A stretch of DNA of 64,000 nucleotides. It comes from Chryseobacterium gregarium DSM 19109. Its GTDB lineage: Bacteria; Bacteroidota; Bacteroidia; Flavobacteriales; Weeksellaceae. Every line of letters starts with the position of its first letter. Positions within the stretch are counted from its first letter, which is position 1. Both the position numbers and the translations under genes were made by a program. The DNA is taken from the NCBI RefSeq assembly GCF_000430845.1, contig NZ_AUMU01000012.1:62001-126000 (forward strand). The letters run 5' to 3'. The notes under the pieces were generated by a model that worked only from the letters and a program-made list of their open reading frames with translations, was not told the origin of the DNA and did not search any database. Below, piece by piece: positions 51,917-60,711 of this stretch.

Positions 51917-54583
51917 ATGAAATTATATATTTCCAGGATTATTCTTGGTATATTCTTACTGTCTGCACAAACTATATTTGCCCAAAACCTTTCCAAAAGC
52001 CAGTTTAAAGTAAAAGGAAACTGTGATATGTGCAAAGCCAGGATTGAGATCACAGCCCTAAAAGCAGGAGCCAGACATGCATCATATTCTGTTGATTCAC
52101 AAACATTAACACTTGAAACAGAAAACAGCATTTCTACTGATGATATCCTTAAAAAAGTGTCTGAAGCCGGCCATGACAATGAAAAATTCAAGGCACCGGA
52201 TCCGGCGTATGAAGCCCTTCCGGGATGCTGTCACTATAACAGAGCCCCGCAATCGGTAACCGCAAACGCACATGAGCATCATTCAAAAAAAGAGAATGAA
52301 TTTTATGTAAAAGGAAACTGTGAATCCTGCAAGGCAAGAATTGAGAAGGCCGCCCGAAATGCCGGTGCAGATACTGCCGAGTGGGATGCGGAAAAACAGT
52401 CAGTTACCTTAGCTTTTGATCCGGCAAAGACCTCTTCAGATAAAATCCTGAAAAAAATTGCAGAGGCAGGGCATGATAATGAAAAGTACACATCCAGCGA
52501 TACAACCTATAAAAATTTACCTTCCTGCTGCCTGTATGACAGGGAAATCGCTTTTGGAGAACCCAATCCGAAAGTACATCTTGAAGAAGCTGCCGATTCA
52601 GGGCATGCAGACCATACCTCAGTGGAAAACCAAGGAAAAGATATCGAAGGCGTGACCGTAACAGGCTCAAAAGCCGCTACTTCTTTAAATAAAAAAGAAG
52701 CCGGTATGGTTTTCAATATCGACCGGAAAGAACTTTTAAAAGCAGCCTGCTGTAATTTATCAGAAAGTTTTGAAACGAATGCCACGGTTGATGTTTCCTT
52801 CAGCAATGCGGTAACAGGCACCAAGCAATTGAAAATGTTAGGTTTAGACCAGAAATACACGAGTTTAACAAAAGAATTATTGCCCGAAATCAGAGGCCTT
52901 GCATCGGCTTACGGATTAAACTTTATTCCAGGAAGGTGGATTGAAAGCATTCAGCTGACAAAAGGCGGAAGCACGGTGACCAACGGTTATGAAAGCATCA
53001 CCGGCCAGATCAATACCGAACTGCTGAAAAACGCTGAAAAACCTGAGACCTCCCTGAACCTTTTTGCTGATTTCAATGGCAGGGCTGAAGCCAACATTAC
53101 CAGTGTTTCAAAAATCAATGACCAATGGTCCCAGACCTTCCTGCTGCACGGAAACGGAACGTTCGGTAATACGGATATGAATGATGACGGTTTTCTCGAC
53201 CGGCCGAAAGGGACACAGATCAATGCGGCTTATCTGCTGAATTATAATGATCTGGAACATTCAGGATTCGGTTCGCATTTCGGAATCAATTTTATTAAAG
53301 ACGAAAGAACTTCCGGACAGACCGGTTTTGACAAAACCATTTCACAGGATAAACAGCCACTTTATGGTGTCGGGATTAATATTTCCAGGTTTCAGGCTTG
53401 GAATAAGACCGGTTATGTTTTCAAAGGAAAGCCTTACCAGAGCTTAGGCTGGATGAACCAGTATACTTTTCATCAGCAGGACAGCTTTTTCGGGCTGAGG
53501 GATTATTCCGGGAAGCAGCACACTTATTATTCCAACCTGATTTTCGAGAGCATTCTCGGGAATACCAATCACAAGTATAAAGCGGGAGCCAGTTTTATGT
53601 ATGACGGATATGATGAAATGTATCTGACGGATCATTTTAAAAGAAATGAAATCGTTCCCGGAGCTTTTGCAGAATATACACTCACCGGACTGAAATACAC
53701 TTTAGTGGCAGGTGCAAGAGTGGATTTCCACAATCTGGCAGGGACACAGTTCACACCAAGGGTAAATTTCAAATATGACATCACTCCCCAGACAATCCTG
53801 AGGCTTTCTGCTGGAAGGGGATTCAGAACGGCCAATGTTTTTGCGGAAAGCCAGCAGTACTTTGCCTCTAATAGAAATATTCAGATTTTACAGAATGGCG
53901 GAAATATTTATGGCTTAAAACCGGAAGTTGCCTGGAATTACGGAGCCAGCCTGCAGCAAGAGTTTAAAATATTCGGAAGAAAATCCACGGTTATCGCCGA
54001 CTTTTTCAGGACAGATTTTCAGGATCAGGTCATCGCAGACCTGGACCGTTCGCCGCAGCAACTGGTATTTTATAATCTGGACGGAAAATCTTTCGCCCAC
54101 TCTTTTCAGACCCAGTGGGATTTTATGCCTTTTAAAAACTTTGAAGTAAGGCTGGCCTATAAATATTATGATGTGCAGGCAGATTATCTGGACGGAAGGC
54201 GGGCAATCCCGTTTATGGCGAAAAACAGAGGCTTTGTGAATCTCGCTTATGCAACTGATAAAAACAATAAAGGCGGATTCTGGAGTTTTGATACGACTTT
54301 AAACTGGATTGGGAAACAAAGGCTCCCTGATACGTCAACCAGTCCTGAAGCATTTCAGCTGCCGGCATATTCAGAATCCTATGCTGTCCTGAATGCACAG
54401 ATTTCCAGAAATTTCAATAAAAAAATCAGAATGTATGTAGGCGGGGAAAATCTGACTTCTTATTATCAGAAAAATGCAATTGTCGATGTTAAAAATCCTT
54501 TCGGAAATTATTTTGACGGCGGCATGGTGTATGCCCCGGTTATGAAAGCTAATGTTTATGTTGGTTTTGACGTAAATTTTTAA
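51917..54583 (+). CDS. TonB-dependent receptor with two N-terminal heavy-metal-associated domains
   Basis: The 888-residue outer-membrane receptor has a signal peptide (about 1-22, ending IFAQ). Two heavy-metal-associated (HMA) domains follow, at about residues 27-95 and 127-195, with metal motifs CDMC (Cys36, Cys39) and CESC (Cys135, Cys138). Each is followed by an LPxCC motif (Cys104-105 and Cys204-205). The repeat unit is 99-100 residues long, a clear tandem duplication. The plug starts near residue 243 (IEGVTVTGSKAA) and has another Cys pair (KAACCN, 278-279); the barrel ends KANVYVGFDVNF. HMA domains carry Cu(I) or similar ions, so this receptor probably imports or binds a metal, with copper most likely by analogy. 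Confidence 0.92.
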   Translation: MKLYISRIILGIFLLSAQTIFAQNLSKSQFKVKGNCDMCKARIEITALKAGARHASYSVDSQTLTLETENSISTDDILKKVSEAGHDNEKFKAPDPAYEALPGCCHYNRAPQSVTANAHEHHSKKENEFYVKGNCESCKARIEKAARNAGADTAEWDAEKQSVTLAFDPAKTSSDKILKKIAEAGHDNEKYTSSDTTYKNLPSCCLYDREIAFGEPNPKVHLEEAADSGHADHTSVENQGKDIEGVTVTGSKAATSLNKKEAGMVFNIDRKELLKAACCNLSESFETNATVDVSFSNAVTGTKQLKMLGLDQKYTSLTKELLPEIRGLASAYGLNFIPGRWIESIQLTKGGSTVTNGYESITGQINTELLKNAEKPETSLNLFADFNGRAEANITSVSKINDQWSQTFLLHGNGTFGNTDMNDDGFLDRPKGTQINAAYLLNYNDLEHSGFGSHFGINFIKDERTSGQTGFDKTISQDKQPLYGVGINISRFQAWNKTGYVFKGKPYQSLGWMNQYTFHQQDSFFGLRDYSGKQHTYYSNLIFESILGNTNHKYKAGASFMYDGYDEMYLTDHFKRNEIVPGAFAEYTLTGLKYTLVAGARVDFHNLAGTQFTPRVNFKYDITPQTILRLSAGRGFRTANVFAESQQYFASNRNIQILQNGGNIYGLKPEVAWNYGASLQQEFKIFGRKSTVIADFFRTDFQDQVIADLDRSPQQLVFYNLDGKSFAHSFQTQWDFMPFKNFEVRLAYKYYDVQADYLDGRRAIPFMAKNRGFVNLAYATDKNNKGGFWSFDTTLNWIGKQRLPDTSTSPEAFQLPAYSESYAVLNAQISRNFNKKIRMYVGGENLTSYYQKNAIVDVKNPFGNYFDGGMVYAPVMKANVYVGFDVNF

Positions 54584-54907
54584 TCCAATTAACCGCAACA
54601 GACTTAAAGATTTAAACATCAGTTATCTGAACTTAACATGATAGGCATGGCTCCAATATTTAATGTGTTCGGACCCATGCTTTTTCGTATCTTTATACTA
54701 AAGCAGATCCTTGTCACAAGCTTATTTTTGAAGTCTACTCATTTTCACGGCTAAAACCGGAAGCATAAACCACAGATTTCAGAAAAGGTATATCCCGGGA
54801 AAAAAGTACAATATTTAGCGATTTTTATCTAATGATTTGGAACAATATCTGCCATACATTTGTGTCATCAAAACAGAACAACATTAAATAATTAAATACA
54901 AAACATT
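54584..54907. other. Intergenic region of 324 bases, no gene
   Basis: No reading frame with a credible start is present. The only recognisable element is a TACATTTG -7 box at 54855-54862, 45 bases before the OsmC ATG, with a TTTG at 54836-54839 (15 bases away rather than 19). The start of the gap has no strong terminator hairpin. I see nothing else. Confidence 0.6.
54855..54862 (+). promoter_or_regulatory. -7 box before osmC-family gene
   Basis: TACATTTG fits TAnnTTTG. The leader to the ATG at 54908 would be about 38 bases. Confidence 0.45.
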
Positions 54908-55327
54908 ATGAAACGTAACGCAACAGCCGTTTGGAACGGTACCGTAAAAGAAGGAAAAGGTCATTTAACCACCCAAAGCACTACCCTGAATCAGACTCAG
55001 TATTCTTTCAGCAGCCGTTTTGAAGAAGGTGTAGGAACCAATCCTGAAGAATTGCTGGCAGCGGCCCACGCCGGATGCTTCACGATGAAACTGAGCGCAG
55101 AACTTTCCCAGGCCGGTTTCACGCCTGAAGAATTGACTACAAAATCAGTTATCACACTGGATCCGGGTATCGGCAAAATCACAAAATCCGAATTGACATT
55201 AACCGCAAAAGTTCCCGGAATTTCTGAAGAAGAATTCCAGAAATATGCGAAGATCGCTGAAGAAGGATGTCCTGTAAGTGCAGCTTTCAATTTTGAAATT
55301 ACATTAGAAGCTACTTTGGCTCAGTAA
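54908..55327 (+). CDS. OsmC family peroxiredoxin-like protein
   Basis: The 139-residue protein reduces organic hydroperoxides in the cytoplasm as a dimer. It matches OsmC (not Ohr): [19 protein letters not shown] at the start, the first reactive Cys in [13 protein letters not shown] (about residue 57), and the second in [16 protein letters not shown] (about 121). Conserved Arg and Glu positions ([17 protein letters not shown]) fit the active site. The gene is monocistronic with a TACATTTG box upstream. The TetR-led operon follows after a 180-base gap. A role in oxidative or osmotic stress is inferred from the family. Confidence 0.93.
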   Translation: MKRNATAVWNGTVKEGKGHLTTQSTTLNQTQYSFSSRFEEGVGTNPEELLAAAHAGCFTMKLSAELSQAGFTPEELTTKSVITLDPGIGKITKSELTLTAKVPGISEEEFQKYAKIAEEGCPVSAAFNFEITLEATLAQ

Positions 55328-55456
55328 TTTAAACTGGAAAATAAAATTATCCCTGTTATTCCGTAAGAATCTGAATTATTTATCCGGATTGATAAAACGG
55401 AAGATGAATAATAATTAAATCTGAGATATTGAATACCTCAGATTTAATTTTAAAAT

Positions 55457-55490
55457 AAAATATACCGATTGGTATATTTTTGTATATTTG
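55457..55490 (+). promoter_or_regulatory. TetR operator and promoter of the TetR-thiolase operon
   Basis: A perfect 10-base inverted repeat with a four-base spacer (AAAATATACC, GATT, GGTATATTTT at 55457-55480) is followed directly by a TATATTTG box (55483-55490). The ATG of the TetR gene is at 55511. Position and shape are as expected for autorepression by the TetR protein. Confidence 0.8.
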
Positions 55491-55510
55491 TAAAATATTC
55501 CCATAGAAAA

Positions 55511-56116
55511 ATGTCAAAAGCGGAAAAGACCAGACAATTCATTATCGAGAAAACAGCAGCTTTATTCAATACCAAAGGATATACTTCCACCTCTCTTTCT
55601 GACATCACAGAAGCCACGGGACTGACGAAAGGGAGTATCTACGGAAATTTTGAAAATAAAGATGAAGTTGCTCTTGAAGCCTACAAATACAATTCAGGAT
55701 GGCTTGGAAAAAATATGTCTCAATCGCTTGGTGAAGAATTTCCTGATACCATTGAGAAATTAAAAGCTTTTGTCACTTTCTACCGCAAAAACTGGAAAAC
55801 AGTGTTTGAAAATGGCGGTTGCCCTTTGATGAATGCAGCAACGGAAGCCGATGACACTTTTCCCGATTTGAAAAAGCAGGTTACAAAATCTTTTGAGGAA
55901 TGGATTTCTAAAGTTTCTAACGTTATCTCAGATGGGCAAAAAAACGGGGAAATCAATAAAAAAGCTGATGCTGAAGAATATGCATCACTCTTCATTATGT
56001 TGATTGAGGGTGGAATTTTATTATCCAAAACTACCGGAAACAAGAAGTTTTTAAACCGGGCTTTAGATAAAATCCTCAATATTATTGACAAAGAATTAAA
56101 CATTATTCCATCATAA
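55511..56116 (+). CDS. TetR family transcriptional regulator
   Basis: The 201-residue repressor has the TetR helix-turn-helix near residues 25-50 (SLSDITEATGLTKGSIYGNFENKDEV) and a helical C-terminal ligand domain (about 60-200), with NGGCPLMNAATEADDTFP, which is seen in many TetR_C_6/YcdC-like members. I start at MSKAEKTRQF (55511), because the longer frame from 55469 begins inside the promoter and operator. The gene leads an operon with a thiolase 10 bases later. It probably represses itself and the fatty-acid genes and is released by an acyl-CoA or fatty acid, which is inference. Confidence 0.93.
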   Translation: MSKAEKTRQFIIEKTAALFNTKGYTSTSLSDITEATGLTKGSIYGNFENKDEVALEAYKYNSGWLGKNMSQSLGEEFPDTIEKLKAFVTFYRKNWKTVFENGGCPLMNAATEADDTFPDLKKQVTKSFEEWISKVSNVISDGQKNGEINKKADAEEYASLFIMLIEGGILLSKTTGNKKFLNRALDKILNIIDKELNIIPS

Positions 56117-56126
56117 ACTTTACCAT

Positions 56127-57395
56127 ATGGAAACAAAAAAAGTAGCAATTATAGGATACAACAGAATTCCGTTTGCCAGAATCAATACAGCGTATGCAGA
56201 CCATGGGAATCAGGACTTACTGGTTTCTGCCCTAAATGGATTAATTGACAACTATAACCTTAAAGGAAAACTGTTGGGCGAAGTGGCCGGAGGTGCGGTC
56301 ATCAAACATATTTCCGAAAGCAACCTCATCCGAGAATCCGTCATGAATACTTCGCTGGATCCTGCAACCCCTGCCTGTGATCTGCAACAGGCCTGTGACA
56401 CAGGAATTGAAGCAGCAATCTATATCGGAAACAAAATTGCTCTGGGACAAATCGAAAGCGGAATTGCCTGCGGTGTTGAAGCCATGAGCAACATTCCTTT
56501 TGAATCTTCATTAAGATTAAGAAAAGCTTTATTAAAAGCCAATAAGGAAAAATCCGCCTTCGGAAAAATCAAGCAGCTCTTACATCCAAAACTGAAAGAC
56601 TGGATGCCGGTTCCGTACAAAGGACAGGAGCCAAAAACAGGTTTGGTAATGGGTGGGCACACAGAAATTACGGCAAAATACTATCAGATTTCCCGTGAAG
56701 ATCAGGATCACCTGGCTTTTAAAAGCCATCAGAATATGGCGAAAGCTTATGATGAAGGATTTTTTGAAGATATGATTACGCCGGCGTTTGGTTTAGATAA
56801 AGACAACAATCTTCGCCGTGATACAAGCCTGGAAAAATTAGCTTCGTTAAAACCGGCCTTCGATAAACAAAACGGAACGTTAACAGCCGGAAATTCGACG
56901 CCTTTTACGGACGGAGCCTCCGCGGTTTTACTGGCGAGTGAAGAATGGGCAAAAGCAAATAACCTCCCGGTTTTAGCATACATTACATTTTCAGAAGTGG
57001 CAGGAATTGAATATGTTGAAAACAGACAGAATTTATTATTAGCTCCTGTTTTCGCTGCCGACAGAATGCTGAAAAAAGCAGGCATGAACCTGGAAGATTT
57101 TGATTATTATGAAATTCATGAAGCTTTTGCGGCACAGGTTTTAGCCACCTTAAAAATCTGGGAAAATGATGATCTGGCTAGAAAATTCGGATTGGAAAAA
57201 GCATTAGGGAAAATTGATCGGAATAAGCTGAATGTAAAAGGGGGAAGCCTTGCCGCAGCGCATCCATTTGCCGCAACAGGCGCAAGAATTATAGGGACTT
57301 TAGCCAAATTACTGAATGACAAAGGAAGCGGAAAAGGATTTATATCCATTTGTGCAGCGCGCGGACAAGGGGTAACAATGATTTTAGAAAAATAA
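56127..57395 (+). CDS. Thiolase family protein (acetyl-CoA C-acyltransferase)
   Basis: The 422-residue protein is a thiolase that joins or splits acyl-CoAs. The nucleophile is Cys90 in DLQQACDTGIEAA, the form seen in FadA/FadI-like and related thiolases. The other conserved sites are GHTEITAKYYQISREDQD, NSTPFTDGASAVLLAS, IHEAFAAQVLAT, GGSLAAAHPFAATGARI and CAARGQGVTMILE. The usual active-site GHP is AHP here (one Gly to Ala change), while the His is kept. It sits between the TetR gene and a thioesterase with near-zero spacing. Degradation (beta-oxidation) and biosynthetic condensation are both possible. Confidence 0.92.
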   Translation: METKKVAIIGYNRIPFARINTAYADHGNQDLLVSALNGLIDNYNLKGKLLGEVAGGAVIKHISESNLIRESVMNTSLDPATPACDLQQACDTGIEAAIYIGNKIALGQIESGIACGVEAMSNIPFESSLRLRKALLKANKEKSAFGKIKQLLHPKLKDWMPVPYKGQEPKTGLVMGGHTEITAKYYQISREDQDHLAFKSHQNMAKAYDEGFFEDMITPAFGLDKDNNLRRDTSLEKLASLKPAFDKQNGTLTAGNSTPFTDGASAVLLASEEWAKANNLPVLAYITFSEVAGIEYVENRQNLLLAPVFAADRMLKKAGMNLEDFDYYEIHEAFAAQVLATLKIWENDDLARKFGLEKALGKIDRNKLNVKGGSLAAAHPFAATGARIIGTLAKLLNDKGSGKGFISICAARGQGVTMILEK

Positions 57396-57397
57396 AT

Positions 57398-57823
57398 ATG
57401 GATAAATTACAGGTATTGCAGTCCTTTGTCGGGAAAGAATTTACCGAATCGCCTTCTCCTTTTATGAGGTGGCTGAATCCTATCGTCATCTCTGCGGAAG
57501 AAGGCAGGATAGAATTTCAGTATACGGTAAGAACAGAATGGCTGAACCCGATGGGAAACCTTCATGGCGGTGTTACAGCAGCCATTATCGACGACGTTAT
57601 CGGCGCAACCATGTTTTCCCTTAACGAAAAAACCTTTATCGTTACGGTAAATAACAGCATCGATTATTTTTCAGGTGCCAAAGAAAATGATAATATTGTA
57701 GCCGAAACGAAAATCATTAAAAGAGGAAAGCAGTTCATCAATGCACAGTGTGAAATCTGGAATGCAGATAAAACAAGATTAATTGCAAGAGGAACCTCTA
57801 ATTTATTCAAAACCAACAGTTAA
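57398..57823 (+). CDS. PaaI family hotdog-fold thioesterase
   Basis: The 141-residue protein has the PaaI thioesterase core: LNPMGNLHGGVTAAIIDDVIG, where the G-N-LHGG segment is the hotdog helix and the Asp/Glu at the active site follows, then FIVTVNNSIDYF and GTSNLFK. Such enzymes hydrolyse acyl-CoA thioesters. The ATG at 57398 follows the thiolase stop by 2 bases, and the stop abuts the ketoacyl synthase ATG, so all are one translational unit. A longer start at 57350 overlaps the thiolase gene and is unlikely. The thioester substrate is not known. Confidence 0.92.
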   Translation: MDKLQVLQSFVGKEFTESPSPFMRWLNPIVISAEEGRIEFQYTVRTEWLNPMGNLHGGVTAAIIDDVIGATMFSLNEKTFIVTVNNSIDYFSGAKENDNIVAETKIIKRGKQFINAQCEIWNADKTRLIARGTSNLFKTNS

Positions 57824-59065
57824 ATGAAAAGAGTAGTTATTACGGGGCTGGGCGCGGTGACGCCTTTGGGAAACAATGTTGAAGAATTCTGGCGGAACAG
57901 CGTCAACGGTGTGAGCGGAGCCAACAGAATCACCCATTTTGATACCGAAAAATTTAAAGTGCATTTTGCATGTGAAGTTAAAAATTTTGATCCGAAAGTT
58001 CATCTGACGCATAATGAAATCAAACGGAGCGATTTATTTTCGCAATATGCCATGTACTCTACCGCGGAAGCCCTTAAAGATTCCGGGCTTGAACTGGAAA
58101 ATATGGATCCGTTCGATACAGGAGTCATCTGGGGAACCGGACAGGGCGGCATGTGGACTTTTGAAAGTGAAGTGGTGGAGTTCACAAAAGGAGACGGCAC
58201 CCCGAGATTTAATCCGTTTTTCGTCCCTAAGTTTATTGCCAATATGGCCTCCGGAATGATCTCTATGAAATTCGGTCTTCAGGGAATTAATTATACCACT
58301 ATTTCTGCCTGTGCCACCGGAAACACAGCGATCATGGATGCTTTTAATTATATCAGATTAGGGAAAGCGAAAGTAATTGTCAGCGGCGGTTCTGAAGCAG
58401 CAGTTACCCCGGCTTCAGTCGGCGGTTTTTCTATTATGAAAGCAATGTCTACAAGAAATGATGATTTTGCTACTGCAAGCCGGCCTTATGATGCAGACCG
58501 GGACGGCTTTGTTATGGGAGAAGGTGCCGGGTCTCTGATTCTTGAGGAATATGAGCACGCCAAAGCAAGAGGAGCAAGAATCTATGCGGAATTGGTTGGA
58601 GCAGCCATGACGGCCGATGCATATCATATGACAGCACCGCATCCGGATGGAATCGGAGCCATCAAGGCAATGCAGCTGGCACTTGATGAAGCGGGAATCA
58701 ATACAGAGGATATTGATTATATCAACCCACATGCGACTTCTACCCCAATGGGAGACCTGGTTGAGCTCAACGGGATCAACAAGTTATTTAAAGGAAGCAA
58801 AGGTTTGGACATCAGTGCCACAAAATCAATGACGGGCCACCTGCTCGGAGCCGCCGGAGCCGCCGAAGCCATTCTTTCGATCAAAGCCATTGAAAACGGA
58901 ATTATTCCCCCAACGATCAACCTTCATAACATTGATGAAAATATCCCGAAAGACCTGAACATTGTTTTCGGAGAAGCTAAAGAAAAAAACATACAGTATG
59001 CTTTAAGCAATGCATTTGGTTTCGGTGGACATAACGCAACACTGGTCTTTAAGAAATTCAAGTAA
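57824..59065 (+). CDS. Beta-ketoacyl-ACP synthase II (FabF-like)
   Basis: The 413-residue condensing enzyme has the full Cys-His-His triad: Cys163 (ISACATGNTAI), His303 (NPHATSTPMGD) and His339 (KSMTGHLLGAAGA), plus the FabF C-terminal NAFGFGGHNATLVFKK. It probably extends acyl-ACP with malonyl-ACP. The housekeeping fabF is normally next to acpP; this copy is instead in a TetR-thiolase-thioesterase operon, so it is likely a second, specialised synthase. The ATG directly follows the thioesterase stop. Substrate chain length is not visible. Confidence 0.93.
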   Translation: MKRVVITGLGAVTPLGNNVEEFWRNSVNGVSGANRITHFDTEKFKVHFACEVKNFDPKVHLTHNEIKRSDLFSQYAMYSTAEALKDSGLELENMDPFDTGVIWGTGQGGMWTFESEVVEFTKGDGTPRFNPFFVPKFIANMASGMISMKFGLQGINYTTISACATGNTAIMDAFNYIRLGKAKVIVSGGSEAAVTPASVGGFSIMKAMSTRNDDFATASRPYDADRDGFVMGEGAGSLILEEYEHAKARGARIYAELVGAAMTADAYHMTAPHPDGIGAIKAMQLALDEAGINTEDIDYINPHATSTPMGDLVELNGINKLFKGSKGLDISATKSMTGHLLGAAGAAEAILSIKAIENGIIPPTINLHNIDENIPKDLNIVFGEAKEKNIQYALSNAFGFGGHNATLVFKKFK

Positions 59066-59077
59066 GCAAAATATAAT

Positions 59078-59112
59078 ACATAAAAAGCAGTCTAAATGAA
59101 TGCTTTTTATGT
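59078..59112. terminator. Inverted-repeat terminator after the FabF-like gene
   Basis: ACATAAAAAGCA pairs perfectly with TGCTTTTTATGT across an 11-base loop. It lies between the fatty-acid operon and the convergent cupin gene and may serve both. Confidence 0.68.
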
Positions 59113-59138
59113 AGTTTATGAAAATATTTATAGTTGAA

Positions 59139-59567
59139 TTAATCAGGATCCTGATCCGGAATAAAAAAATCATCCGCACCGTCTGTTATCGGGATATACA
59201 GCCGCTCCCATACTGTGCCTTCAGCCATATCCCAGCTGTGCCCTTTTCCCTCAAGGTCTTCCGCCAGAAGAATAATTCCCGGCTCAATCATAAATGTAGA
59301 CCCATCCATTACTTTAAACCGTATATTTCCTTTTAAAGTAACCACATACTGCCTTCGTGGAGCGGGATGCTCATCTTTTTCCCACGCTTCCGTTGTATTA
59401 CTGAGCCAAAATGCCGTTGTATTCATGTGCTTTAAGGTAGGGATTTTTCCTTTTTCAAAAGTACATGAGCCGTCAGGCGTATTGATCAACCGGATTGCAG
59501 GAATAAATCCTGATGTGTCTTCTGTATCGGTGTTCGTATGATTATTTTGTTTAATCTGTATGTCCAT
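59139..59567 (-). CDS. Cupin domain protein
   Basis: The 142-residue protein has a single cupin-like beta-barrel: FWLSNTTEAWEKDEHPAPRRQYVVTLKGNIRF carries the first cupin box in modified form (HPAPRRQYV), and MIEPGIILLAEDLEGKGHSWDMAE the second (GHSW for the metal His). It is probably a cytosolic small-molecule-binding protein or dioxygenase-like protein of unknown substrate. The N-terminal 30 residues are hydrophilic (NNHTNTDTEDTSG). I start at the ATG at 59567; a longer frame from 59600 adds a Cys-containing segment that I do not trust. Confidence 0.82.
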   Translation of the reverse strand: MDIQIKQNNHTNTDTEDTSGFIPAIRLINTPDGSCTFEKGKIPTLKHMNTTAFWLSNTTEAWEKDEHPAPRRQYVVTLKGNIRFKVMDGSTFMIEPGIILLAEDLEGKGHSWDMAEGTVWERLYIPITDGADDFFIPDQDPD

Positions 59568-59775
59568 AGCATCTGTTCTGCAAGTATTACACCAAGACAT
59601 GTACCTTTAATTAGGTTTTTTATTCATCATTTATAGTACATAAACTTCCATTTCCAATATGGTTTATATCCGGATTATCATGCAGGCACCTTTAAAGATC
59701 TGTTGCTTACCACATTTTTAAAAGCTGTGACCTTTATAAATTGACCCGTTGAATTTCAGTGTGTAATTGTGAAAA

Positions 59776-59812
59776 CAAAAAAGCAGCCTGAACAAACCGG
59801 CTGCTTTTATTT
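59776..59812 (-). terminator. Terminator downstream of the L,D-transpeptidase-like gene
   Basis: On the minus strand AAAGCAGCC pairs with GGCTGCTTT across a ten-base loop, followed by TTTG. It lies 15 bases past the stop. Confidence 0.82.
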
Positions 59813-59827
59813 TCTTATGCATTTTTA

Positions 59828-60583
59828 CTATGCTTTTAACCATTCTGATTTTGACAGGTAATTCTGATCAGGGTAATAAATAAAAAGGCAGTTTCTTCCT
59901 TTTATGGTATTAATGATCGGCTGGGTAAGATCTCTCGGAACCGCAGGACAACCCCAGCTTCTCCCGATTCTCTTGTGCACTGCAGCAAAATCCTCACTTA
60001 CGTAATCTGCTCCGTGCATCACAATTGCCCTTTTGTAAGCGGCATCATTAAAACCTTTATCCATTCCCAGCAATTTCAGAGAATATCCGTTGTCGCCGTT
60101 ATACGTAGCATCCGTGATGTAAAACCCTAAGCTGCTCTGAAGCGAACTGTTGGTATTCGAAAAATTGGTTGCAAATTCTTCACCTGTGTTTTTCCCGTGG
60201 GCTACCAGTGAATTGAATAATACCTTTTTCTCTTCCGTGTCAATCACCCAAAGTCTCTTCGTATTGGAAGACATGGAAAAATCACATACCGTTAATAAAT
60301 GAGCATCCTGATTAAGCAAACCAGCTTTCTTCAAATTTTCAAAACCTGTTAAGGCTTTAAAGAAAACTTCTTCGTTAAGTTCGTGCCCTTCTTCAAACGT
60401 AATGGATTTATACAATGCTTCTGATGAAGATCCTGTACCTGCTGCCTTTTCAGACTTCATGCCGGTTAATTTTTCAATCTTTTTTGTATTGTTTTCATTG
60501 GCTTCATTTCCCTTTTTAGGAGACAGATAAAATGAAGTCGTTACCATGTAGACAATACCTAATAAGCTATAAATTCCTTTCAT
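59828..60583 (-). CDS. Murein L,D-transpeptidase catalytic domain family protein
   Basis: The 251-residue protein has an N-terminal signal-like helix (GIYSLLGIVYMVTTSFYLS), so it should act in the periplasm. The core is the YkuD-like type 2 domain: LTVCDFSMSSNTKRLWVID, FNSLVAHGKNTGEEFAT, IVMHGADYVSED and the catalytic motif GRSWGCPAVP, where Cys is the nucleophile. Such enzymes form or edit 3-3 cross-links in peptidoglycan. No partner is adjacent. A TACATTTG on the minus strand at 60622-60615 may be its -7 box. Confidence 0.9.
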   Translation of the reverse strand: MKGIYSLLGIVYMVTTSFYLSPKKGNEANENNTKKIEKLTGMKSEKAAGTGSSSEALYKSITFEEGHELNEEVFFKALTGFENLKKAGLLNQDAHLLTVCDFSMSSNTKRLWVIDTEEKKVLFNSLVAHGKNTGEEFATNFSNTNSSLQSSLGFYITDATYNGDNGYSLKLLGMDKGFNDAAYKRAIVMHGADYVSEDFAAVHKRIGRSWGCPAVPRDLTQPIINTIKGRNCLFIYYPDQNYLSKSEWLKA

Positions 60584-60711
60584 TAAAATATTATGTTAAA
60601 TACATTTCAGTCTGCAAATGTATAAAACATAACGGTGAACGCCATATAACTCTAAAAAATTTAACGCTATTTAAGAAACTTTAACTTACTGATTTTGTGA
60701 TTTAAAACTCA

